Assembly (NCBI RefSeq): GCF_001429285.1
Contig: NZ_LMJJ01000040.1
Coordinates: forward strand, 627,365-691,364
DNA length: 64,000 bases
Direction of reading: 5' to 3'
Source: Ensifer sp. Root278
Lineage (GTDB): Bacteria; Pseudomonadota; Alphaproteobacteria; Rhizobiales; Rhizobiaceae
In this document: positions 33,235 through 40,013 of the stretch, one piece after another
Layout: every line of letters begins with the position of its first letter
How positions within the stretch are numbered: the first letter of the stretch is position 1
Made by a program: the position numbers and the translations under genes
The notes under the pieces: generated by a model
The model's input: the letters and a program-made list of their open reading frames with translations, nothing else
Told to the model about the DNA's origin: nothing
The model's database searches: none

Positions 33235-34317
33235 ATGACAGGGAAGTTGCGCATTGCCGTGTTGTTTGGTGGGCGTTCGGCGGAGCATGAGGTTTCGCTG
33301 ATGTCGGCGCGCAATGTCGTCGCCGCGCTTGACAGAGCACGCTACGAGATCGTGCCGATCGGCATTGCCAAAGATGGGCGTTGGCTGTTGCTCGAGCTTG
33401 AAAACGGCGAGCTGCCCCGGACCATTCCGGCGGCAGGAACGCAAGTTGCGCTGATCCCGGGCGGCAAGGGCCGGGCGGTCACCATTGCCGCCGACGGAAC
33501 GCAAGGGCTGCTGCCGGCCGTCGACCTCATCTTTCCGGTGCTGCACGGGCCGTTCGGCGAGGACGGGACGGTGCAGGGTTACGCCGAGACGGCCGATGTC
33601 GCCTATGTCGGCTGCGGCGTTGCGGCTTCGGCGGCCGCCATGGACAAGGTGCTCGCCAAGCGCCTGCTTGCGGCTGAGGGGCTGCCGGTCGCGCGTGCCA
33701 TCGCGCTGCATCAGGAGGACGCCTATTCCGGCGAAACCATCCTGGAAACACTGGGATTGCCGGTTTTCGTTAAGCCGGCGCGGCAGGGCTCATCCGTCGG
33801 CGTCAGCCGTGTCAATAGCCTCGACGGGCTTGCGGCTGCGCTGGAAGAGGCGTTTCGCCACGACGACAAGGTGCTGATCGAAGAGTTCGTGCAGGCCCGC
33901 GAGATCGAGTGCTCGGTGCTGGAAGACGCCAAGGGCAGGCTCACCGTGTCGCGGCCGGGAGAGATCATCCCCGCCGAAAGCCACGGTTTCTACAGCTACG
34001 ACGCCAAATATGTCGACGCTGGCGGCGCGATCGTGAATGCGCCGGCGGACCTTGCCGAAGAGGTGGGCGCGCGGGCGCAGGAGATGGCCGAGCGGGCCTT
34101 CCGGGCACTGGCCTGCGCCGGCATGGCGCGCGTCGATTTCTTCCTGCGGCCAGATGGAAGCCTCGTCATCAACGAGATCAACACCATTCCCGGCTTCACC
34201 AATATCAGCATGTATGCCAAGGCGCTTGCGGCAGACGGAATCTCCTATGTCGCGGCGGTGGAAACGCTGATTGCGCATGCGCTCGCGTTGCGTGGGGATG
34301 GGGCCGCGCGCGCATGA
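33235..34317 (+). CDS. ddl: D-alanine--D-alanine ligase
   Basis: This is a 360-residue ATP-grasp enzyme that joins two D-alanines for the peptidoglycan stem peptide. Visible are VLFGGRSAEHEVSLMSA at the N-terminus, FPVLHGPFGEDGTVQGYAE (residues about 99-117), FVKPARQGSSVGVSRV (ATP-binding lysine, about 178-193) and the metal-binding INEINTIPGFTNISMY near the C-terminus. The length and the long insertion between domains resemble DdlA rather than the shorter DdlB of the division cluster, and no cell-division genes are adjacent, so it may be a second ligase. GAAGGAAAGACGTC precedes ATG 33235. Confidence 0.95.
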   Translation: MTGKLRIAVLFGGRSAEHEVSLMSARNVVAALDRARYEIVPIGIAKDGRWLLLELENGELPRTIPAAGTQVALIPGGKGRAVTIAADGTQGLLPAVDLIFPVLHGPFGEDGTVQGYAETADVAYVGCGVAASAAAMDKVLAKRLLAAEGLPVARAIALHQEDAYSGETILETLGLPVFVKPARQGSSVGVSRVNSLDGLAAALEEAFRHDDKVLIEEFVQAREIECSVLEDAKGRLTVSRPGEIIPAESHGFYSYDAKYVDAGGAIVNAPADLAEEVGARAQEMAERAFRALACAGMARVDFFLRPDGSLVINEINTIPGFTNISMYAKALAADGISYVAAVETLIAHALALRGDGAARA

Positions 34318-34434
34318 AACACTGGCCGCGGATGCCGCCTTTGGGTTGTATTACATATTAGATGTATCGCATTCATTGTGGGTTCACGTCATTCCGCGAA
34401 ACTGCCGCCTGTTTCCAAACGGACAGGTGATGAG

Positions 34435-34980
34435 ATGAAGAAGATTGCCATCGTCATAATGGCGGCGGTTACGGCTCTTTCGGGCATCACGCCGGCGAAT
34501 GCCGTGCCGGCGGTTGCCATCGAGCGGGTGCAGAAGAGCGACGTCGAGTTGGTGCAGCACCGGGAATGGAACGGCGGCCATTATCGCCGGCGTCCGCCCG
34601 GTTGGCATGGCGGCTATCGCCCGCGCCCCGGTTGGGACGGCGGCTACCGCCCGCGGCCAGGCTGGCATGGCGGCTATCGTCCGCGCCCGGGCTGGGATGG
34701 CGGCTACCGCTATGGACACTATAACGGCTACCGCGGCTATCGCTACGAGCGCTACGGCTATCGTCGCCACAATGACGGCTGGTGGTATCCGCTGGCGGCC
34801 TTCGGCACCGGCATCATCATCGGCGGCGCGATTGCCGCTCCGCCGCGCAGGGCGGATGCCGGGGTGAACCCGCGGCACGTGGACTGGTGCTATGCCCGCT
34901 ACCGCTCGTACCGCGCTTGGGACAATAGCTTTCAGCCCTATGGCGGCCCGCGCCAGCAGTGCTATTCGCCCTACTTCTGA
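34435..34980 (+). CDS. BA14K-family exported protein with [10 protein letters not shown] repeats
   Basis: This is about 181 residues. The signal peptide [20 protein letters not shown] ends near ANAVPA. The mature region has a four-fold ten-residue repeat, W(H/D)GGYRPRPG, then a Gly/Tyr/Arg stretch, a membrane segment ([16 protein letters not shown]) and the BA14K C-terminal domain [20 protein letters not shown] ending [10 protein letters not shown]14K proteins of Brucella and rhizobia are envelope proteins with lectin-like or immunoreactive properties. The repeat differs in copy number among relatives. Start 34435 follows the family; the upstream ATG at 34378 lacks a signal peptide start. Confidence 0.85.
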   Translation: MKKIAIVIMAAVTALSGITPANAVPAVAIERVQKSDVELVQHREWNGGHYRRRPPGWHGGYRPRPGWDGGYRPRPGWHGGYRPRPGWDGGYRYGHYNGYRGYRYERYGYRRHNDGWWYPLAAFGTGIIIGGAIAAPPRRADAGVNPRHVDWCYARYRSYRAWDNSFQPYGGPRQQCYSPYF

Positions 34981-35003
34981 GCGAAGCGCGTTCCAAAAAA
35001 AAG

Positions 35004-35034
35004 GCCCGTCGGTTGTGGTGACCGGCGGGCTTTT
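35004..35034 (+). terminator. Intrinsic terminator after the BA14K gene
   Basis: GCCCGTCGGT pairs with ACCGGCGGGC (one mismatch) around a short loop, and TTTT follows. It lies 23 bases after the stop. An A-run precedes it, so it could also act leftward. Confidence 0.75.
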
Positions 35035-35061
35035 CTGTTCATGCTTGCAAGTCAGTTAGCC

Positions 35062-35107
35062 GCATGTCGTTTATCGCAAAACCGCTGCCCACTTTTGCGC
35101 GACATGC
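35062..35107 (-). repeat. Hairpin family H2 (GCATGTCG stem), copy 1
   Basis: Outer stem GCATGTCG/CGACATGC, inner stem CGCAAAA/TTTTGCG, loop CCGCTGCCCAC. It ends one base before the stop codon of the minus-strand gene at 35108. Confidence 0.8.
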
Positions 35108-35410
35108 CTATCGGCTGCTCTTCGGAAGCCCCTCGTCGAAGCGGGTCTTTTCGCGCGCCGGGTCGTCGTCGAGGATTTTCTCCTCGCCGTCTTCGGGCAG
35201 GGCGTCGTCCGGGTTCACATTGGCCTCATCGCGGCTCGGAACCGGCGGCACCCGGCCCTGGTCACCCGGCGGAATGTCATCGCCCTCAGGAACCAGATCG
35301 ACCGGCAACGGCGGGATCCTGCCGATCGGCACGACGGTCGGTTCTGCGGGTTGCGACAGGTCTTCGGGTGTCTGCCTGAGATCACGTGATTTCGGGTTCG
35401 CCTTGCTCAT
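35108..35410 (-). CDS. Proline/acid-rich hypothetical protein
   Basis: This is a 100-residue, mostly disordered protein rich in Pro, Asp and Glu (for example EPTVVPIGRIPPLPVDLVPE and NPDDALPEDGEEKILDDD). There is no signal peptide or membrane segment. Start 35410 is supported by GAGGAGATGCGAGG ahead of the ATG; the earlier ATG at 35434 lies before that site. Its stop codon abuts an H2 hairpin. Related short acidic proteins occur in rhizobia without assigned role. Confidence 0.65.
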   Translation of the reverse strand: MSKANPKSRDLRQTPEDLSQPAEPTVVPIGRIPPLPVDLVPEGDDIPPGDQGRVPPVPSRDEANVNPDDALPEDGEEKILDDDPAREKTRFDEGLPKSSR

Positions 35411-35619
35411 CCTCGCATCTCCTCGGTTGGTCATGTCGAAGGAGTAAGGCGAGGAGGCGGGAAAGGTTCCCGGCTGCCGGGCAGGGGAACGTCTGTGAGA
35501 GGAAGGGAGCCAAAGTGCTCGCTGTCGCCAGTCGACGCTGTCCGCGCTCAAGATGGTGCGGCCCGGCGAACGAGTGGCGCTGCGAAGCGGGCGCTTGCGC
35601 GCTTAGCACGTTTCATGGA

Positions 35620-35673
35620 AGAGCCAGCGGCTCTAAAGCGTCGCGATCTTTCAGATTCGCTCCTTGCGCTTTA
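35620..35673. repeat. Composite palindrome
   Basis: AGAGCCAGCGGCTCT (35620-35634) is a 6-3-6 dyad, directly followed by TAAAGCG ... CGCTTTA (35634-35640 with 35667-35673) enclosing TCGCGATCTTTCAGATTCGC. It looks like another small mobile palindromic unit. Confidence 0.5.
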
Positions 35674-35688
35674 AGTTCTTGATATTTC

Positions 35689-35733
35689 GCATGTCGTTGT
35701 CGCAAAACCGCTGCGCACTTTTGCGCGACAGGC
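35689..35733 (-). repeat. Hairpin family H2, copy 2
   Basis: GCATGTCG pairs with CGACAGGC (one mismatch), inner stem CGCAAAA/TTTTGCG, loop CCGCTGCGCAC. It ends one base before the stop codon of the small gene at 35735. Confidence 0.78.
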
Positions 35734-35734
35734 T

Positions 35735-35866
35735 TTAGAACTTCAACCGGGCGTCGTCATGCTCGGGAGGACGGTGTGCGTCCTTGCGGCGCATTCCGTA
35801 GGCAAGCGCAAGCCCCAGGATGGCGGAGCCGACGACGATGGCGGCGAGTGCGAAGAAATTCTCCAT
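35735..35866 (-). CDS. Small single-pass membrane protein (43 residues)
   Basis: This 43-codon gene starts MENFFALAAIVVGSAILGLA and ends MRRKDAHRPPEHDDARLKF. One membrane helix (residues about 4-23) precedes a short charged cytoplasmic-type tail. TTGGGAGGAAAATGCC is an excellent ribosome site, and the helix plus positive-inside tail make it credible despite its size. Its stop abuts an H2 hairpin. Unknown function; it resembles small regulatory membrane peptides. Confidence 0.65.
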   Translation of the reverse strand: MENFFALAAIVVGSAILGLALAYGMRRKDAHRPPEHDDARLKF

Positions 35867-36099
35867 GGCATTTTCCTCCCAAGGGGAAGCTTAACACAGA
35901 ATGCGCGCAAACAAATGGCGTGGCACCGAGATTGCGCGTCATGGTTACTCAACGCGTTTCGGCGCCGGAGGTTCAATCAGCAAGCGCCGAAGCGAGGCGA
36001 ACGGTGCCGGCAGGCTCCGTGCATGGCGGTGCTGTCATACGCGGACTGGACAGGCAGCCTGCGGTCGGCGACGCTCGTCACAGGGCCGTTCAGTTTTGG

Positions 36100-36140
36100 G
36101 TTGTCGCAGCAAAACCGCTGCGCACATTTGCGCGACGTGC
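36100..36140 (-). repeat. Hairpin family H2, copy 3 (degenerate)
   Basis: TTGTCGC pairs with GCGACGTG imperfectly around AAAACCGCTGCGCACATTT. The loop is kept although one stem base pair has decayed. Confidence 0.6.
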
Positions 36141-36154
36141 TTTATTGGTTTGTC

Positions 36155-36199
36155 GCGTGTCGTTATCGCAAAACCGCTACGCACTTTTGCGCGACATGC
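36155..36199 (-). repeat. Hairpin family H2, copy 4
   Basis: GCGTGTCG pairs with CGACATGC (one G-T wobble), inner stem CGCAAAA/TTTTGCG, loop CCGCTACGCAC. It ends one base before the stop codon of the lipoprotein gene at 36201. Confidence 0.78.
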
Positions 36200-36200
36200 T

Positions 36201-36368
36201 TTAGTAGCCGGAGCTTCCGCCGCCCTGGCTCATGCCTTGGCCGCCTTGCGTGCCCTGGTTTCCCTTGCTTGGGGCAGGGGCGGTGCTGCGGCTGGCCTGG
36301 TCGGTGGTGCAGCCGGCAAGCGCGACAAGCGCCGCGATAACAGCGGCAAGCAGATATCGTGGGGTCAT
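36201..36368 (-). CDS. Small lipoprotein, Gly/Gln/Ser-rich
   Basis: This is a 55-residue protein starting MTPRYLLAAVIAALVALAGC with lipobox LAGC and cleavage before Cys20. The mature part is only 36 residues, low-complexity (STAPAPSKGNQGTQ, GGQGMSQGGGSSGY), and presumably lies on the inner or outer membrane. GACGGGAGGATCCC ahead of the ATG at 36368 is a strong ribosome site. The stop codon abuts an H2 hairpin. No family known. Confidence 0.68.
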   Translation of the reverse strand: MTPRYLLAAVIAALVALAGCTTDQASRSTAPAPSKGNQGTQGGQGMSQGGGSSGY

Positions 36369-36705
36369 GGGATCCTCCCGTCGTCGTGGGAACGGCCTTC
36401 GACCGCCTCGCCATCGAACCGGACATGGCACGCCTGGTCCTGGCCGGCGGCCCATCGCCGCGGGGCAAAGGCAGTGTCGCGTGCCGGGCGTAACTATATC
36501 ACCAAACGATGGGAGCGGGCGGGCGAGACGGCAGGTGGGCGTGAGGCGAGCGACGCAGGCGGCTCGCGAAAAAAAAGAACAAAACAGAAACAAATTTAGG
36601 TGGCGGGGCTTGCCAAGCGCCCGGAAGCGGGCTAAGGATATTACAGGCTGGCCGTTTCGTCATTGAAGCGGCCTTTTTGATTCCGGGTCAGCTAAGGCGA
36701 GCGGC

Positions 36706-36744
36706 CTACAGCGCCGCGCGTCTTATCGGACGCGCAAAGGTCGC
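36706..36744 (-). repeat. Right-half RIME module
   Basis: CTACAGCGCCGCGCGTCT, TATC, GGACGCGCAAAGGTCGC: only the right module, in inverse orientation, with the inner stem intact. Confidence 0.7.
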
Positions 36745-36794
36745 CTGACCGTTGCGGATCGTTACGGTGCTTCGCGAAGGCCGGTTGGCGCTTG

Positions 36795-37163
36795 CTATGC
36801 TTCCTGTTTGGCGATCTTGCCGGAAACGGCGCGGGCGGGCTCAATTCGCGCGCGCGGTTGCCCAATGTTGCGAAGCCAGCGCGAGGCCTCTTTCGGATCG
36901 CGCTCGACGCCGAGCCCCCTTTGATAGATGGTGACGAGACGGGCCTGCGCGGCGGGATGACCCTGGCGGGCGGCCTGCCGGTTCCAGTGAAGCGAGGCGG
37001 CGTAGTGTTCCTCGCCGCCGTCGTTGAAATAGATTTCGGCCAGTTTTGCCTGGGCGTCGACGTTCCCCGAGGTGGCCAGTTCAAGCAACCTGGGCGAGAT
37101 ATTCGTTGCGGAGGGCCGCGGGGTGAAAATGGTCTTCAACTTACTGAACGCGTTGCGGATCAT
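36795..37163 (-). CDS. Sel1-like repeat protein
   Basis: This is a 122-residue protein with about two Sel1/TPR-like repeats: LATSGNVDAQAKLAEIYFND, then AARQGHPAAQARLVTIYQRG followed by LGVERDPKEASRWL. Such helical repeats mediate protein contacts, often in envelope or exopolysaccharide signalling (as with rhizobial ExoR). There is no signal peptide here, so it is probably cytoplasmic. The partner is unknown. The gap 37164-37576 to its right shows no credible gene. Confidence 0.75.
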   Translation of the reverse strand: MIRNAFSKLKTIFTPRPSATNISPRLLELATSGNVDAQAKLAEIYFNDGGEEHYAASLHWNRQAARQGHPAAQARLVTIYQRGLGVERDPKEASRWLRNIGQPRARIEPARAVSGKIAKQEA

Positions 37164-37576
37164 CTGACACCTGTTGCATCCATCGCACGGTTCCCGCAGC
37201 GGGCCTGCTAGGCTGATAAATTACTCAAAATCTTGAACTACTTTGGCTTTTCCCTGGCTAGCAGGGCGCTTGCGATGCATTCCGCCAAGAGGACCCGAAA
37301 CGGGGCAACCCGGTGGGCCGCATTGATGACCGGATACAACCTGAAGTCAAGGTTGCAAGCGTGACATCCGGCGTGACACCCGCAATTTTCTGTGATCGGC
37401 TGTCACGCTCGGCGCGCGTTGCGCTGTCCGCGGTGACGGCGCTCGACGATTGGCAGGTGCGCCGAGCCATTCGAGCAAAGACGAGGTGACGGACCGAAGT
37501 CGAGGCCGAGTGCCTTTTCTGTCAAAGCCGCGGCTGCCAGCAGGCTCAGCGGCTCAGCCTGCCCGGAGTAATTTCC

Positions 37577-37966
37577 ATGACAAGCAAACCAGCCAAGGAC
37601 CCGAAAACCGGGCGTTTTTTGCCGCGCGCCGACCGGGCAGGTGCGGTCATCCGGCCGCGCGCCCGCAAGGCGGTACGCACCAAACTCGGCGAGCTTTTCC
37701 TCGAAGACATGCTTTCGGCCTGGGAAAGCCGCGGGGCAGCGGCGATCCACGCGCTGATCGAGAAGAACCCGCATGATTTCCTGAAGGCCGTCGCGGCGCT
37801 GATGCCGAAGGACGTGACCATCAATGCCAACCAGATCGGCGAGATGACGGATGAACAACTCCTTCAGCGGATCCGCAAGCTCGACCAAACCATCCGGCCT
37901 TTCCTTGCTGCTCAAGGAGCGGATGGAGCTGGCGATGGAGATCGGGCGCCGGCAGAACACGAATAG
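37577..37966 (+). CDS. Putative phage terminase small subunit
   Basis: This 129-residue protein lies immediately before, and overlaps by 116 bases, the large terminase gene. It is basic at the N-terminus (SKPAKDPKTGRFLPRADRAG) and helical after it (AWESRGAAAIHALIEKNPHD, FLKAVAALMPKDVTINANQI), fitting the DNA-binding small subunits (DUF5681-like N-terminus) of rhizobial prophages. The call rests on position and general character. CCGGAGTAATTTCC precedes the ATG at 37577. Confidence 0.65.
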   Translation: MTSKPAKDPKTGRFLPRADRAGAVIRPRARKAVRTKLGELFLEDMLSAWESRGAAAIHALIEKNPHDFLKAVAALMPKDVTINANQIGEMTDEQLLQRIRKLDQTIRPFLAAQGADGAGDGDRAPAEHE

Positions 37967-39290
37967 GCTGCTCTATTACCGGCCCTATGCGAGGCAGACG
38001 GCATTCCATGAAGCAGGGGCCACGTTCCGCGAGCGGCTGTTCATGGCCGGCAATCAGCTCGGCAAGACGCTGGCCGGTGCTGCGCAAGCGGCGATGCATC
38101 TGACAGGCGACTATCCCTCTTGGTGGGCGGGCCGACGGTTCGAGCGGCCGATCACGATGATCGGCGGCTCGGAATCGCACGAGCTGACACGCGATGGCGT
38201 GCAGCGGCTGCTCGTCGGCCCGCAGATGAGCGAGGAGGATTGGGGCACCGGCTATATCCCGAAATCGAATATTTCAGGCTGGACCCGGCGTTCCAGCGCT
38301 TCCGGCGCGCTCGACAGCGTGACGGTGCGCCATGCTTCGGGCGGCACCTCGACGCTGCTTCTCAAAGCCTATGAGCAGGGCCGGGCGAAATGGCAGGCAA
38401 ACACGGTGGACTATGTCTGGTTCGACGAGGAGCCGCCGGAGGATGTCTATTTCGAGGGCATCACCCGCACCAATGCGACGGGCGGCTCGGTCGCCGTGAC
38501 CTTTACGCCGCTGAAAGGCATGAGCTCGGTCGTCAGCCGCTACCTGCTGGAACCCTCCGAAGACCGGACCGTGGTGACGATGACGATTGACGATGCCGAG
38601 CACTACACGCCGCAGGAGCGCGCGAAGATCGTTGCGAGCTACCCGGCGCATGAGAAGGAAGCGCGCACCAAGGGTGTGCCGACACTCGGCTCCGGCCGGA
38701 TTTTCCCGGTGACCGAGGAACAGATCCGCGTCGAGCCGTTCGAGATACCCAGGCATTGGGTGCAGATCGGCGGGCTCGACTTCGGCTGGGACCACCCCTT
38801 TGCCGCAGCGCTTTGCGCCTGGGACCGGGAGGCCGATGTCTTCTATGTGACCCGGGTCTACCGCGAGCGCGAGGCGACGCCGATCATCCATGCGGCGGCG
38901 CTCAAACCTTGGGGGCCCTGGCTGCCGTGGGCGTGGCCGCATGACGGGCTGCAGCACGACAAGGGCTCGGGCGAGCAGCTGGCGGCGCAATATCGCGGGC
39001 AGGGGCTGGCGATGCTTTTGGAGCGTGCGACCTTCGACGACGGCACCAACGGCGTCGAGGCGGGGATCTCCGACATGCTGCAGCGCATGCAGACCGGGCG
39101 CTTCAAGGTGTTTTCCACTGCGAGCGAATGGTTCGAGGAGTTCAGGCTCTACCACCGCAAGGATGGCCGGATCGTGAAAGAGCGCGACGACGTGATTTCG
39201 GCCTCTCGTTATGCGCTGATGATGAAACGCTTTGCCCGGGTGAAGGCGGACGCCGCCGCCTGGGCCTTTACCGATCGGAAGGTTCTCTGA
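37851..39290 (+). CDS. Phage terminase large subunit
   Basis: This is about 479 residues. The ATPase domain has Walker A FMAGNQLGKTLAGAAQAAM (residues about 64-82) and Walker B YVWFDEEPPEDVYFEG. The C-terminal RNase H-like nuclease region holds QIGGLDFGWDHPFAAALCAW and DVISASRYALMMKRFA. The protein packages phage DNA into proheads. Start 37851 (MNNSFSG) overlaps the preceding gene; a start at 37923 (MELAMEIGRRQ) would also keep both domains. Its stop TGA lies in an 18-base sequence repeated at 39996-40013, where it would overlap the portal start. Confidence 0.9.
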   Translation: MNNSFSGSASSTKPSGLSLLLKERMELAMEIGRRQNTNRLLYYRPYARQTAFHEAGATFRERLFMAGNQLGKTLAGAAQAAMHLTGDYPSWWAGRRFERPITMIGGSESHELTRDGVQRLLVGPQMSEEDWGTGYIPKSNISGWTRRSSASGALDSVTVRHASGGTSTLLLKAYEQGRAKWQANTVDYVWFDEEPPEDVYFEGITRTNATGGSVAVTFTPLKGMSSVVSRYLLEPSEDRTVVTMTIDDAEHYTPQERAKIVASYPAHEKEARTKGVPTLGSGRIFPVTEEQIRVEPFEIPRHWVQIGGLDFGWDHPFAAALCAWDREADVFYVTRVYREREATPIIHAAALKPWGPWLPWAWPHDGLQHDKGSGEQLAAQYRGQGLAMLLERATFDDGTNGVEAGISDMLQRMQTGRFKVFSTASEWFEEFRLYHRKDGRIVKERDDVISASRYALMMKRFARVKADAAAWAFTDRKVL

Positions 39291-40013
39291 TGGCAGAGAA
39301 CACCCTTGCCGGAAGCGAACTTTTAACGCGGGCTCGCTACCAGTGCGGGTATGTATTTTTTCTGGGGAAGCAAACGAAGGCTGATTTGGGCGCTGCTTGG
39401 CGTGCTGTTGGCGATTTCGATTTCAGCCGACCTACTGCACCAGAGCGGCATCGTAACGGCCAGGAGCGCCACGCTCTCGGTCTATGCCTGGACAATACTG
39501 TCTTTCACCTTCATTGCCGCGTTGATACTGTGGCGCGAGCCCGACTACGTTTCCAGGTTCTTCGACGTTATTCCGGTGGCAGAGATGAAGCGAGCCTACC
39601 TGGGGCTCGGAGGCTTAGTGACGTTCGCTGCCCTGTCGAGTGGCATGGCGCGGCAAGAGGGGTTCATGCCCATCGCTCAGTTCGTCGCGTCGGCCAGTGG
39701 CATATTCGTTCTCCCAGACTGGTTGGCCGCGGTCAGGTCTCATCGAAGGTCTCGCCGCAAGGGGTGATGCAATCGATCGACGGCTGCCCTCCGTTGCCGA
39801 CCTGTCCAACATTCTGCAACAACAAGCGGTGAGCTGGCGACCTAAGGTTTCTCACCCCGGTGTTCGCCGTCACCAATCCCTCACGACAAACGATGTTCAT
39901 GCGACATCTTTCCGCTGCCGATCAACCCCAGGGCGCGGCCGCACCGTTCGGGCCGCGCGTGACAACGGCAGCATCTCAACCATATTCCTCCCTGAAAGGT
40001 TCTCTGATGGCAG
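39279..40013. repeat. 18-bp direct repeats bounding an inserted segment
   Basis: AAGGTTCTCTGATGGCAG occurs at 39279-39296 and again at 39996-40013. The copies hold the end of the terminase and the start of the portal respectively. Removing one copy and the 699 bases between would restore a TGATG stop/start overlap, so the segment looks inserted. Confidence 0.75.
39351..39767 (+). CDS. Membrane protein inserted between terminase and portal (moron-like)
   Basis: This is a 138-residue protein with about three or four membrane segments: LIWALLGVLLAISISADLL, then AWTILSFTFIAALIL and YLGLGGLVTFAALSSG, then PIAQFVASASGIFVLPDWLA. The N-terminus (MYFFWGSKRRL) and C-terminus (RSHRRSRRKG) are basic. 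It lies inside a segment flanked by 18-bp direct repeats, out of keeping with the packaging genes around it, so it is a candidate moron gene giving the host a membrane trait such as superinfection exclusion or other defence. No family recognised; start 39351 has no strong ribosome site. Confidence 0.6.
   Translation: MYFFWGSKRRLIWALLGVLLAISISADLLHQSGIVTARSATLSVYAWTILSFTFIAALILWREPDYVSRFFDVIPVAEMKRAYLGLGGLVTFAALSSGMARQEGFMPIAQFVASASGIFVLPDWLAAVRSHRRSRRKG

Noticed and set aside
35062-36199. CRISPR array suggested by repeated GC-rich palindromes near 35-36 kb
   Set aside because: Copies are irregularly spaced, are separated by genes and have no uniform spacers; they are dispersed hairpins.
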